Part shown: positions 25,561 through 35,224 of the stretch, in pieces
Layout of the letters: each line of letters begins with the position of its first letter
How positions within the stretch are numbered: position 1 is the stretch's first letter
Assembly (NCBI GenBank): GCA_002383485.1
Contig: DFYY01000027.1
Location: 29,263-93,262, forward strand
Direction: 5' to 3'
Length of the DNA stretch: 64,000 nt
From: Bacteroidales bacterium UBA4070
GTDB taxonomy: Bacteria > Bacteroidota > Bacteroidia > Bacteroidales > VadinHA17
Program-made: the position numbers and the translations under genes
Notes under the pieces: model-generated
The model's input: the letters and a program-made list of their open reading frames with translations, nothing else
What the model was told of the DNA's origin: nothing
Databases searched by the model: none

Positions 25561-27357
25561 TTAATAGCCATAATCGTTTTTGAGGGTGCCATTACTGGCA
25601 TCGATGAATACCTGCCAGATAGGCCAGAACTGGTTCTGATCCGGATCATTCGTAAAGAGCGAGTTGATCTTTGTTGAGCCAAGCCTGTCAGGGCTTACGT
25701 AGACTGTGTTATAGGTGTAGTCTGCAGACCTGTCCTCGGTTTCTCCCCTGTTGAGGCCGTAAAACTGGAGTGACTCACCGTCTGCCGCATATCGATAGTA
25801 TAGAACTTCCGGCACATCGGCATAGCCGCCGGTGCGGGTGCTGAGATCAGCCAACTTTACCACGGCTTCATCCATCCTGTTACCCAAAAGATTCCAGCGG
25901 ATCAGGGCTGCTTTACGCTCCATCTCACCGCAGAACTCAAAACCATGTTCCTCGACGATGGCATTGAACATCTGTTCCTTTGTGGTGATGGCATTAAGAT
26001 ATGCATCAACCTTTACAGGCCAGTCTGCCTGTGCAAATGCCCTCTGCCGTACCTGTTTAAGGTAATCCTTTGCAGGCCCCAGGTTATCAAGTTCATTCTG
26101 GATCTCGGCAGCCATAAGGAGAACCTCGGCATAACGCATGTATATCTCATTCAGCCCGTCATCATTGGTGGAGGTGACAAACCTTGTCATCCATTCATAA
26201 CGAAGCTTGCCGAAATACCAGAGAGAGACGCCGCTGCCCGTATTGATGATCTGTTTTGAGATACCTGCTGTGGCTGTGCCCCAGGAGTATGGCACGCAGG
26301 TGACATCGCGTCGGGTATCCTTCACGTCATAGTCATAGAAGACATTCGGCAGCGGGCCGTAATCACCTCCTCTTGGCTGACCGGTGTACTGGTCGGCACT
26401 GGCGTGACGCACGGCGAATGTAAATGCCATGCGGCCACGGCCGTCAGCAAAGGGTATCTCCCAGAGTGATTCACCACCCGCGGTGATGTTCTCCTCACAC
26501 ACCTTCCTCCAGAAACCCTCGAAGCTGCTCTCCAGGGAAGCATTGCCGCTGGTGATAACGTCGATACACTCCTGCATTGCAACCGGGTAGAGGGTTGACA
26601 CGGAGAGGTCCGGATCATTGCTTTTCCTGATACCGTCAGGATATTGTGAATAACCTGCCGCAGCCATGCAGATGCGGGCTCGAAAAGCCTTGACAAAGGC
26701 CCTGTTGATACCCTCGGTTGTGGTGGTCCGGGCATTGCCGTTAGGCCAGGCAACAAGTTCCGAAGCCTCTTCAAGGTCAGCAATCAGCTGTTTGTAAATA
26801 ACATCCCGACTGCTTTTCTCAAGATACATCGTCTCGGAGGATATGGGCTCAAACCTGGCAACCACATCTCCCCAGGCCTTAACCAGGTCAGCATAATAAA
26901 TTGCCCGGAGAGTCAAAGCCTCTCCCAGCAACTGGCCCATCTCTGTGCCGGGAGCCGGATCACCGTAGGTTCGCAAACCCCTGATACATATGTTGGCACG
27001 CTCAATCCCAGAGTACATCTGTGCCCAGGCATTGTTGGCAGTGTTCATGTCAGTGTTGATTGACGAATTGACATATCTTGCCAGGTCAGACCTTGCTGAT
27101 GCTGCTGTGGAGCTGTTGTACCACTCTATGTCAGTGTTCGCTCCGTAATGGGTCAGATACCTTCCCCTATATGAGTTGGTCTGACCGATGGGCTCCTTGA
27201 TCCCGTCTATGGCAGATGCCGCAAGGGTAGGATTCGAAAAGATAAGAGACTCATCCAGGGTTGACTGTGACGGAGCTTCCAGGAAGTCTTCGCACGACAC
27301 AAGCAGGCCGGCAAAAACGATACTGATTATTATATACAGATACTTTTTCATACTCAT
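25561..27357 (-). CDS. SusD/RagB-family lipoprotein of the pectin locus
   Basis: A 598-residue lipoprotein with LLVSC (Cys22) and the EDFLEAPSQS start typical of SusD. The body is TPR-like with AEVLLMAAEIQNEL, and the C-terminus has the usual GRGETEDRSADYTYN-type tail ending in a hydrophobic strand. It covers the SusC barrel and binds pectic oligosaccharide on the cell surface. It follows susC with a 13-base gap. An internal start three residues in, at 27351, is equally possible because it begins MKKY. Confidence 0.94.
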   Translation of the reverse strand: MSMKKYLYIIISIVFAGLLVSCEDFLEAPSQSTLDESLIFSNPTLAASAIDGIKEPIGQTNSYRGRYLTHYGANTDIEWYNSSTAASARSDLARYVNSSINTDMNTANNAWAQMYSGIERANICIRGLRTYGDPAPGTEMGQLLGEALTLRAIYYADLVKAWGDVVARFEPISSETMYLEKSSRDVIYKQLIADLEEASELVAWPNGNARTTTTEGINRAFVKAFRARICMAAAGYSQYPDGIRKSNDPDLSVSTLYPVAMQECIDVITSGNASLESSFEGFWRKVCEENITAGGESLWEIPFADGRGRMAFTFAVRHASADQYTGQPRGGDYGPLPNVFYDYDVKDTRRDVTCVPYSWGTATAGISKQIINTGSGVSLWYFGKLRYEWMTRFVTSTNDDGLNEIYMRYAEVLLMAAEIQNELDNLGPAKDYLKQVRQRAFAQADWPVKVDAYLNAITTKEQMFNAIVEEHGFEFCGEMERKAALIRWNLLGNRMDEAVVKLADLSTRTGGYADVPEVLYYRYAADGESLQFYGLNRGETEDRSADYTYNTVYVSPDRLGSTKINSLFTNDPDQNQFWPIWQVFIDASNGTLKNDYGY

Positions 27358-27370
27358 CCAGTTAAATCAG

Positions 27371-30300
27371 TTAGAAAGTAAGGTTTGCACCAAACATCAC
27401 CTGCCTGCTCTTGGGATAGGCGGAATAGTCAAGCCCGGGCGTAAGAGCGGTGTTCCTCCTGGCAGATACCTCGGGATCAAAGCCGGAGTAGTTGGTCAGG
27501 ACAAAAACATTGTATCCCGAAACATAGAATCTAAGACGCTCTATACGCAACCTGGAGGTAACGGCTTCCGGAATCGAGTACCCCAGTGTCAGGGTATTGA
27601 GCCTCAGGAAGGATCCGTCTTCCACTGCCCAGTCACTGAAGACATGCCTGCTCATGAACGGAGACCACATTGTTGTGTTAGTGTTCATGGAGGCGAGCGT
27701 TGCAGGATCATTTACCAGTGTTCCTGTTGCAGGATCAAGGTTGGTCCATCTCTTGCCCTCAGCCATAATGTCAATGAGGTTGCGGAACGGGTAACGCGAG
27801 GTGGTATATTCAATCTTGTTCGCGTTATAGATCTGATTGCCGGCACTCCAGTTAAAAAATGCGGCAAAATCAAAACCGAAGAGATAGCCTTCAGCCGTGA
27901 AGCCGCCGGTGTGTTTCGGATTAGAATTGCCGATTTCCGTGACGTCAGCAACAGTCACCAGGCCATCGCCGGTGAGATCCCGCAGCTTGAGACTTCCCGG
28001 ACGCAGGGTGCCGATGACGTTTGAATTGTCAACCACCCCGTCATTGAGTATCCACTCTTCATTTTCGGAATCGTAGCCGGAGAAGTCTGAAACCTCATAC
28101 CTCCCGTCATTGATGTAGCCGTACATGGTTCCGACCGAACCGCCGACAGCTACCCAGTAATCATTGCCTATCTCGGTTGAAGCCCAGCTGGTGTTCTGCC
28201 CGAAATCATTCATCACCCCGAGCGACAAAATCTCATTCCTGTTGAAGGCAATATTGAAGCCAAACGTCAACCCGTAGTTCTTCTCATTGAGGGCTACGGC
28301 GTTAAGCTCAAGCTCAATGCCTTTGTTTTGTGTCTCACCCATGTTCCTGTACTGGTTGGTGTAACCGGTGCCCGAAACGGGGAACTGAATAAGGAGATCC
28401 TTCGTGTTGTTCCTGTAGAGCTCAACGCTTCCGTTGATGCGGTTCCTGAATAACCCGAAGTCAAGCCCCAGGTTGCGCGTTACCGTTGTCTCCCATTTGA
28501 GGTCAGGGTTGGCCATATTGGTCGAAGGGGCCCAGAATGAGGAGAAGCCGTTGATCCATGAGGTGGTGCGTGCTTCGAAAATCTGGGCGATCTGGTTGGA
28601 TGGGATATTGTTATCCCCGGCAGTACCATAGCTGAAACGGAGCCTGAGATTGTTCAGGGTATTGGATATGCCCTTCATGAACTCCTCCTCCGATATCCTC
28701 CAGGCTACCGATGCCGACGGGAAGTAACCCCAGCGGTTGGTGGCGGAGAATTTGCTTGAACCGTCAGCCCTGAAGGTGGCAGAGGCCTGGTATCTTCCCA
28801 TGTAGTCATACATGAACCTGCCAAAGAAAGAGAGCAGCTTGTCATCCGGATTCAGCGTGTTTGTATAGCTGTTTGAGAATCCCTGGCTTACAAGCTTGAA
28901 AGCCTCGGGGCCCGTGAAGAATTCAGGAAATCCCCAAACCTGGTTGAACATGGTGTTGGATTCATTGATCAGCACCTCCTGCCCTGCCAGCAACCTGAGC
29001 GAGTGACCCGAGTCACCAAAAATATCCTTAAAATCATAGGTGAGGGTGTTTGTGCTGCGGATGCCGTTGCCCTTTCTCTCGTAGGATTCAAGGGCCGGCT
29101 TATTCTGGTAGTCAGCCGTAGGCGTGTTTCTCACGTAATAGGTCGTAAGCCCGTAGAAGCGGTCATCATTGTTTACATAATTGTCAAGTCCCGCCTCGGT
29201 GCGGAATACCAGGCCGTCAACAATCTCCCACGAAAAGCTGGCACCCAGGTTGAATCTCTTCCTGAACTGCTGACGGTCATTATCCCTGACGTTATCGAGC
29301 GGATTGGTCATGCTGGCCGACAGGTCCGTATCATCAAAGTCTCCAACCGAGTTAAAGGGAATCGGCACGAAGAGCATGGTCTGCTTGACCCTGGCATCAT
29401 TCGGGGTGGCTCCTCCCTGGTCAGTGGCACCTGCACCAAATATCTTCAGGTCAGAATAACGTACCGAGAATGAAAGCTCAACCCTTTCACCTGCCTTATG
29501 GTCAAGCTTGAGGGCAAGGTTGTCACGCCTGTAGTTGGAAGAGAGCATTATTTCATCACTTCTTATGCCGGCATAGGAGACCGAATATTTAAAGTTGTCA
29601 CTCCCCCCGCTGACGTTGAGATCATGGTTGAAAACCTTTCCGATATGACCGAAAACCTGGTCAAACCAGTTGGTTGAGGGCTGACCTTCATAGAGGTCAA
29701 TGTCCTGGTAGTTGCCAAAATATCTTTCATAGTTTTCCAGGTTGTCATCCAGGAGGGCATACTCATACTGCCATCTCATGTAATCCGGCACGGAAATAGT
29801 TGGCAGTTGCTTTGATACCTTCTTGAATCCGTAGTAAGCGTTGTAGCTGACTCTTGGCTTGCCAACCTCGCCTGCCTTCGTGGTAATGATAATAACTCCG
29901 TTTGCACCGCGGGCACCGTAAATAGCTGTTGAAGATGCGTCTTTCAGTACATCTATCGACTGAATTATTGACGGCGGGATATCAGTGATGGAGTTCACCG
30001 GGAAACCGTCAACGATGAACAACGGTGTACTGCTCTGGGTTACTGAACCTCCTCCGCGTACCCGGATATTGATGTCTGCATCAGGCGATCCTTCCGTGGT
30101 GACAATGTGCACACCGGCCATCTTTCCTGTAAGAGCCTCAACGGCAGATGATACAGGAACACGGGCCAGCTCTTCGCCCTGAACAGAGGTGATGGAACCC
30201 ATCACATCCTTCCTGCTGACGGTACCGTAACCGATCACAACCACATCTTCCACAAGCTCACTTGAAGGCGATATGGTAACATCTATCAATGTGCGCCCGC

Positions 30301-30604
30301 GAACAGGCACCTCAACCGGATCATAGCCCACGAAGGAAAAGACCAGTGTGGCATCAGGCGGACAGTCGGCAACTGAATAATTGCCCTCAAGATCAGTGGC
30401 CACACCGCGGGTTGTACCCCTGATGACCACGTTCAGTCCGATCATAGCCTCTCCCGTTTCGGCATCGGTGACCTTACCCCTCACGGTTAAATTCTGTGAG
30501 AAGAGAGTCATCGTAAATGCCGTCATGACAAGGATCAGCAAAACCCTCAGCCTGCTGTTGCCGCGGCCGGGGTATCTTCTGAATGCATCAATTGATTTTG
30601 TCAT
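27371..30604 (-). CDS. SusC/RagA-family TonB-dependent transporter of the pectin locus
   Basis: A 1077-residue protein: signal peptide (about 1-37, long and basic), carboxypeptidase-regulatory-like domain (about 40-125) with GEAMIGLNVVIRGTTRG, TonB-box region VVVIGYG, plug (about 135-255) with NIRVRGGGSVTQSSTPLFIVDG, and a barrel ending in VMFGANLTF. The start is taken as ATG 30604; a TTG two codons upstream is possible. It imports pectic oligosaccharides. It is the first gene of the operon; the 193-base region before it, shared with the divergent ABC gene, must hold its promoter, but no clean TAnnTTTG is seen there. Confidence 0.95.
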   Translation of the reverse strand: MTKSIDAFRRYPGRGNSRLRVLLILVMTAFTMTLFSQNLTVRGKVTDAETGEAMIGLNVVIRGTTRGVATDLEGNYSVADCPPDATLVFSFVGYDPVEVPVRGRTLIDVTISPSSELVEDVVVIGYGTVSRKDVMGSITSVQGEELARVPVSSAVEALTGKMAGVHIVTTEGSPDADINIRVRGGGSVTQSSTPLFIVDGFPVNSITDIPPSIIQSIDVLKDASSTAIYGARGANGVIIITTKAGEVGKPRVSYNAYYGFKKVSKQLPTISVPDYMRWQYEYALLDDNLENYERYFGNYQDIDLYEGQPSTNWFDQVFGHIGKVFNHDLNVSGGSDNFKYSVSYAGIRSDEIMLSSNYRRDNLALKLDHKAGERVELSFSVRYSDLKIFGAGATDQGGATPNDARVKQTMLFVPIPFNSVGDFDDTDLSASMTNPLDNVRDNDRQQFRKRFNLGASFSWEIVDGLVFRTEAGLDNYVNNDDRFYGLTTYYVRNTPTADYQNKPALESYERKGNGIRSTNTLTYDFKDIFGDSGHSLRLLAGQEVLINESNTMFNQVWGFPEFFTGPEAFKLVSQGFSNSYTNTLNPDDKLLSFFGRFMYDYMGRYQASATFRADGSSKFSATNRWGYFPSASVAWRISEEEFMKGISNTLNNLRLRFSYGTAGDNNIPSNQIAQIFEARTTSWINGFSSFWAPSTNMANPDLKWETTVTRNLGLDFGLFRNRINGSVELYRNNTKDLLIQFPVSGTGYTNQYRNMGETQNKGIELELNAVALNEKNYGLTFGFNIAFNRNEILSLGVMNDFGQNTSWASTEIGNDYWVAVGGSVGTMYGYINDGRYEVSDFSGYDSENEEWILNDGVVDNSNVIGTLRPGSLKLRDLTGDGLVTVADVTEIGNSNPKHTGGFTAEGYLFGFDFAAFFNWSAGNQIYNANKIEYTTSRYPFRNLIDIMAEGKRWTNLDPATGTLVNDPATLASMNTNTTMWSPFMSRHVFSDWAVEDGSFLRLNTLTLGYSIPEAVTSRLRIERLRFYVSGYNVFVLTNYSGFDPEVSARRNTALTPGLDYSAYPKSRQVMFGANLTF

Positions 30605-30797
30605 AGACAAGTTGATTAGGGTTATTAGAATATGCTTTAAGACTTATTGTAAGAAGCACATAAGGGTGCATGGTTATAAAGTTAGGAAGAAAAAATTATT
30701 GATATTGGTCATATCCGATTAGTCCACATTTTCTGTCAAATTTTCTACCATTTTTCACTAACTTGGCAACTTTACATGATGAACCTGATCCTGAGAC

Positions 30798-33700
30798 ATG
30801 AGTGAAGAGATCCTGCGGGCCATGATGGAGCTGTTCGCCCTGATTGTCAAGCAGGACGGAGGCATGCTGCAGAGCGAACGCGATTTCGTTGCTGCCTTCC
30901 TCTCCAAACAGCTCCCGCACCAGAGCGCCGATGAGTTCATCCAACTCTTCCTGGCCGAGGCAGGACCTATAAAGGAGAGCGATGAAAAGTCCACCACGGA
31001 AGGTGCCTCAGTCAGAGATTCAATCAGGATCCTGAACAACTGCCGGAAAATCAACAGGACACTCTCACAGGAACAGAGAGTCATTGTGCTGATGCGCTGC
31101 CTCGAGCTGATCGAATCCGGAAAGCAGTACACACCCCAGCGCATGAATATCATCAATACCATCGCTGAGGTGTTCAGGGTCTCGCAGGATGAGTTCGGAA
31201 GCATGATGCGGTTTGTCAGGGAGGAAGAACGGAGCGGATTCAATCACCGCTCAATGGTGGTCATTGAGACCGAGAAGGACCTGACATGCAAAAGTTTCGT
31301 CGTCTTTCTGAAGATTGAGAGTGTCAATCTTTACTTCCTGAAATGCTTCTGCGACGGAACCACCCTCCTCAACGGTCTGCCTGTCATCTGCCGCAAGGTC
31401 TATCTCTTTGCCCCCGGAAGTTCGGTACAGGCACCACCCGCTCCCAATATCTATTTCAGTGACATCACATCTCACTTTGCCGCCGGAAATGATACCCGCC
31501 GAATCTCCTTCGTGGCTGACGGAATAAGTTACAGCTTCCCCGACGGAACACCTGCAATCAGTAATCTACGCTTTGCCGCCGGTGACGGAATGCTGATTGG
31601 TATCATGGGATCCAGCGGATCAGGGAAGACTACCCTTCTGAACCTGCTGACAGGACTGACCAGGCCACAGTCAGGCGAGGTCAGGATAAACGGAATATCT
31701 ATTCACTCAGGAGACAGGAGACTCGACGGGGTAGTGGGATATGTGCCGCAGGATGATCTCCTTGTTGAAGAGCTGACCGTCTTCGAGAACCTGTGGTACG
31801 CCGCCTCCTTCTGCTTCGCAGGGAAAACAAGGGCGGAGATGACTGAAATTGTTAACCGTTCCCTTCACAGCCTCGGACTTTACGAAAAGCGTAATTTCAG
31901 GGTCGGATCTCCAATGAATAAGGTCATCAGCGGCGGACAGCGCAAAAGACTGAATATAGCCCTTGAGCTGATACGGGAACCCTCCGTTCTGTTCCTTGAT
32001 GAACCCACATCAGGGCTGTCGTCAGGAGATTCGGAAAACGTGATGGACCTTCTGCATGAACTGACAGGCAAAGGCAAACTTGTAATTACCGTGATCCATC
32101 AGCCTTCCTCCGGGATATTCAAGGGATTTGACAAGGTGCTCGTGCTTGATCAGGGAGGCCATCTGGCATTCTTTGGTAATCCGCTGGATTCAATAGTGCA
32201 TTTCAAGACCCACGAGGCCCATATAAACAGCGGGGTGGCTGAATGCCCGGTCTGCGGAACGGTAAATCCAGATACACTCTTCAACATATTGGAAACGAGG
32301 GTGGTGGATGAGTTTGGCAAGTATACCGAGCAGAGGAAGATCAAACCGGAAGAGTGGGCCGAAGCCTACAGGAAGAGTGTCCCTTCTCAGGAACCAAAGG
32401 AATGTTCCAGTGAGCCATGGTCAAGCCTCCGTAAGCCCGGATGGCTGAAGCAGACACGGACATACCTCGTTCGTGACCTCAGGAGCAAGATAGCCAACAA
32501 ACAATATATGATGCTTACCCTGCTTGAGGGGCCACTGCTGGGACTTATACTATCATATATCATCAGGTATATAGCTGACCCCTCTTCCAATGTTTACATA
32601 TTCAGGGAGAATGAAAATATCCCGGTATATATCTTCATGAGTATTATCGTGGCTCTCTTCCTGGGCCTGACTGCCAGTGCCGAAGAGATCTTCCGTGACC
32701 GCAGAATGCTCAGAAGGGAACACTTTCTCAATCTCAGCCGAAGCAGTTACCTTGTGAGCAAGATGCTGATCCTTGCATTCATATCGGCACTACAGGCATT
32801 TCTCTTTCTTGCGGTGGCCAACCCCGTACTTGGAATAAAAGGACTCTTCTTCTCCTACTGGCTTGCATTTTTTGCAACAGCCTTCTGTGCAAACATGATA
32901 GGCCTGAACATCTCCTCGGCACTTGACTCGGCAATAGCAATCTACATTGTGATACCGATACTGATGATCCCGATGATGATCCTCAGCGGCGCGATGTTCC
33001 CCTTTGACAAACTGAACAGAACCCTGGCCAGGGCGGACAGAGTGCCGTTCATAGCCGAGATCATGCCAACACGATGGACCTACGAAGCTCTTATGGTCAG
33101 ACAGTTCAAGGGCAACGAATACGGAAGGAGAGTATATCCGCTGAAAAAGCAGATCAGCATCTCTGATTTCAATACAATATACCGTATCCCCAGGATGACA
33201 GAAGCACTCGATAACATAAGGAAAGAGTTCGGTGAATCAGGTACGGTAAATCCCGGGAACCGCGAGATCACGCTGCTCCGTAACGAAACAGCCCTCCTCA
33301 GCAGGACGGGAACCGCCGGTCCGTTCAGCGGCACCGATTCCCTGACACCAGCGCTGTTCAGCAATCAACTTGCTGAAAGACTGGCACTTTGGCTGAAAAG
33401 AACAGACAGTGAATACCGGAAGCTAAGCAATATTGCAGACATGAGCCTTGATAATTACGTAAGCTGCAATAAAATGGCCCTCGATCTGTTATATAATAGC
33501 TACCACAATGACAAGCTGGAAGATATTGTCAGGAAGGTATATGAGAAAAACAAAATGCTTGAGTACAGGGACAGGCTGATACAGAATGCGGATCTGATTT
33601 ACCTCGAGCCGGCAGCAGCCGGAACACGGGGTGTCCGTACCCATTTCATGGCCCCGGTTAAGAACTTCGCAGGCCGCAGTGTTGATACCTACAGGTTCAA

Positions 33701-33827
33701 CATCCTGCTGGTCCTCACCTCGGCCATAGCCCTCTATCTGTTACTGTACGCCGGGACACTGAGGCGACTCATCCTGTTTTTTGAACATACCGCCAACGGA
33801 ATGAAACGGAAGGACGACCGGAAATGA
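30798..33827 (+). CDS. TerB-like domain fused to an ABCG-type ABC transporter
   Basis: A 1009-residue protein. Residues about 1-145 look like a TerB-like helical domain; about 148-215 is a small soluble domain I do not assign; about 235-455 is the nucleotide-binding domain with Walker A GSSGSGKTT (271-279), the ISGGQRKRLNI signature, LFLDEP and a VIHQPSS switch; a CPVCG motif follows near residue 482. A membrane part begins near 570 and has six segments in the ABCG (white/scarlet) manner, with a last segment near 975-990. So one chain holds half a transporter; it would work as a dimer in the inner membrane. Substrate unknown. It starts three genes, with exported proteins encoded 37 and then 956 bases downstream. 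Confidence 0.85.
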   Translation: MSEEILRAMMELFALIVKQDGGMLQSERDFVAAFLSKQLPHQSADEFIQLFLAEAGPIKESDEKSTTEGASVRDSIRILNNCRKINRTLSQEQRVIVLMRCLELIESGKQYTPQRMNIINTIAEVFRVSQDEFGSMMRFVREEERSGFNHRSMVVIETEKDLTCKSFVVFLKIESVNLYFLKCFCDGTTLLNGLPVICRKVYLFAPGSSVQAPPAPNIYFSDITSHFAAGNDTRRISFVADGISYSFPDGTPAISNLRFAAGDGMLIGIMGSSGSGKTTLLNLLTGLTRPQSGEVRINGISIHSGDRRLDGVVGYVPQDDLLVEELTVFENLWYAASFCFAGKTRAEMTEIVNRSLHSLGLYEKRNFRVGSPMNKVISGGQRKRLNIALELIREPSVLFLDEPTSGLSSGDSENVMDLLHELTGKGKLVITVIHQPSSGIFKGFDKVLVLDQGGHLAFFGNPLDSIVHFKTHEAHINSGVAECPVCGTVNPDTLFNILETRVVDEFGKYTEQRKIKPEEWAEAYRKSVPSQEPKECSSEPWSSLRKPGWLKQTRTYLVRDLRSKIANKQYMMLTLLEGPLLGLILSYIIRYIADPSSNVYIFRENENIPVYIFMSIIVALFLGLTASAEEIFRDRRMLRREHFLNLSRSSYLVSKMLILAFISALQAFLFLAVANPVLGIKGLFFSYWLAFFATAFCANMIGLNISSALDSAIAIYIVIPILMIPMMILSGAMFPFDKLNRTLARADRVPFIAEIMPTRWTYEALMVRQFKGNEYGRRVYPLKKQISISDFNTIYRIPRMTEALDNIRKEFGESGTVNPGNREITLLRNETALLSRTGTAGPFSGTDSLTPALFSNQLAERLALWLKRTDSEYRKLSNIADMSLDNYVSCNKMALDLLYNSYHNDKLEDIVRKVYEKNKMLEYRDRLIQNADLIYLEPAAAGTRGVRTHFMAPVKNFAGRSVDTYRFNILLVLTSAIALYLLLYAGTLRRLILFFEHTANGMKRKDDRK

Positions 33828-33864
33828 TCACATTGCAAGGTTAACACATCAATAATAAGTCCTG

Positions 33865-34782
33865 ATGACAGGAACAATTACAAAGATTGCAGCAGTGATC
33901 CTGCTGGCAGGCATCTGCTCTTGCAGAAACAGCGGTCCGCGCACGGGCAGCCTGAGCTTTCCCGTTGCAGATTCAGTTCCGGCCGGTGAAGCTGAGAAAC
34001 TCAGTGAAGAAGCTCTGGCCGATATTGTTCAGAACATTGCATCTCCGGTTGAGATAGCATCAGTCCTCCAATCAATGCAGGTACCTTTTTCAGCAGGTTA
34101 TCTTGCACCCACCCGGGAGGCAGACAGGCTGTCAACCAACTTTCAGAAGGCAGTGATGCTGGGCATCTACGGCGCCGACCTGGGATATCTCAATATCTAT
34201 GAGAAAACCGGTAATTCAGTCGAAGTGCTCTCAACAATCAAGCGACTCGCTGACGGGCTGCGGGTGGGTCAGTATTTCGACTTCGAGACACTGAAAAGGC
34301 TCTCTGTCAGCAAGTCTAACCTGGATTCACTGCTCTTCCTTTCCGTAAACTCATATAACCAGATCGACAGGTACCTGAGGGACAATGACCGCGGCTCGAT
34401 CTCTGCTCTTATGATTGCAGGGGTCTGGATTGAAGGACAATACTTTGCCACACAGGTTGCATTAAACAACCGGGATGAGGTACTGAGAGACCGCATAGGC
34501 GAACAGAAAATCATACTGGGAGACCTGCTGATGCTCCTACGTCCTTACAGTACAAGCAGCGGGGAGTACCAGTCGCTCTTCAGTATGTTGGATCAAATCA
34601 GCAGGAAATATGCTGACGTAAGGGTTTCATACAGGCTGGGCGAACCTGAGACTTCTGAAGTGGACGGGCGCCTGATTATGGTTCAACACGAGGAAAGCAT
34701 TGTGGAGATGAGTGACGCTCAGCTTGCAGAGATAGCTGAGATGTCAAAAGAAGTCAGAAACAAATTAATATCCGGCATTTAA
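33865..34782 (+). CDS. Hypothetical lipoprotein in the ABC operon
   Basis: A 305-residue lipoprotein with a hydrophobic leader and Cys at 18 and 20; Cys20 (ICSC) is the likelier lipid site. The body is mostly helical, with LSEEALADIVQNIASPVEIASVL, YGADLGYLNIYEKTG and a C-terminal helical EMSDAQLAEIAEMSKEVR run. No enzyme motif is visible. It follows the ABCG gene by 37 bases and precedes the next gene by one base, so all three are co-expressed. A role as a periplasmic partner of the transporter is inferred from position only. Confidence 0.7.
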   Translation: MTGTITKIAAVILLAGICSCRNSGPRTGSLSFPVADSVPAGEAEKLSEEALADIVQNIASPVEIASVLQSMQVPFSAGYLAPTREADRLSTNFQKAVMLGIYGADLGYLNIYEKTGNSVEVLSTIKRLADGLRVGQYFDFETLKRLSVSKSNLDSLLFLSVNSYNQIDRYLRDNDRGSISALMIAGVWIEGQYFATQVALNNRDEVLRDRIGEQKIILGDLLMLLRPYSTSSGEYQSLFSMLDQISRKYADVRVSYRLGEPETSEVDGRLIMVQHEESIVEMSDAQLAEIAEMSKEVRNKLISGI

Positions 34783-34783
34783 T

Positions 34784-35224
34784 ATGAAAAACAGGCTCCT
34801 CATTCTGTCCCTCGCCCTGTTAATCCTGCCCGTTATGGCAGAGGGTCAACCCGCAACGGATGACCTCGTAAGCAGTTGTGTGCTTTCAGCCGGTGAAAAC
34901 ACAACCTACCTGAAGGATTTCCGGGTGCAACTCCCAAAAGCTTCCCCTGGCGGCACCGCACCGGTTTACAAGGCTAACATGTACCTGATGAAGAATATGA
35001 AGTACAGGTTCTCCGTCTGCAATGCTCCGGGTTCCAACGGAGAGCTTGTCATAACCCTCTATGACCAGGGAAAAGAGCTGATCTCGTCATATAATCGCAG
35101 CACAGGCAAAAAATACAGTACTGTTGACTTTATCTGCAACAAGACAGGTTTATATACAATCTGGTATGATTTTGCTGACGGGGAACAGGGCTCTGGTGTA
35201 GGCGTAGTATGCATGATCAGGTGA
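34784..35224 (+). CDS. Hypothetical secreted beta-rich protein in the ABC operon
   Basis: A 146-residue protein with a clear signal peptide (MKNRLLILSLALLILPVMAEG). The mature chain is beta-rich with four cysteines (SSCVLS, SVCNAP, FICNKT, VVCMIR), which could make two disulfides. It starts one base after the lipoprotein stop. Its stop codon and the stop of the convergent DUF6427-like gene are directly adjacent (35224 and 35225). Family not recognised. Confidence 0.7.
   Translation: MKNRLLILSLALLILPVMAEGQPATDDLVSSCVLSAGENTTYLKDFRVQLPKASPGGTAPVYKANMYLMKNMKYRFSVCNAPGSNGELVITLYDQGKELISSYNRSTGKKYSTVDFICNKTGLYTIWYDFADGEQGSGVGVVCMIR

Noticed and set aside
30611..30797. Perfect promoter for the divergent SusC and ABC genes
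   Set aside because: No TAnnTTTG box with a proper -33 was found on either strand, so none is listed.
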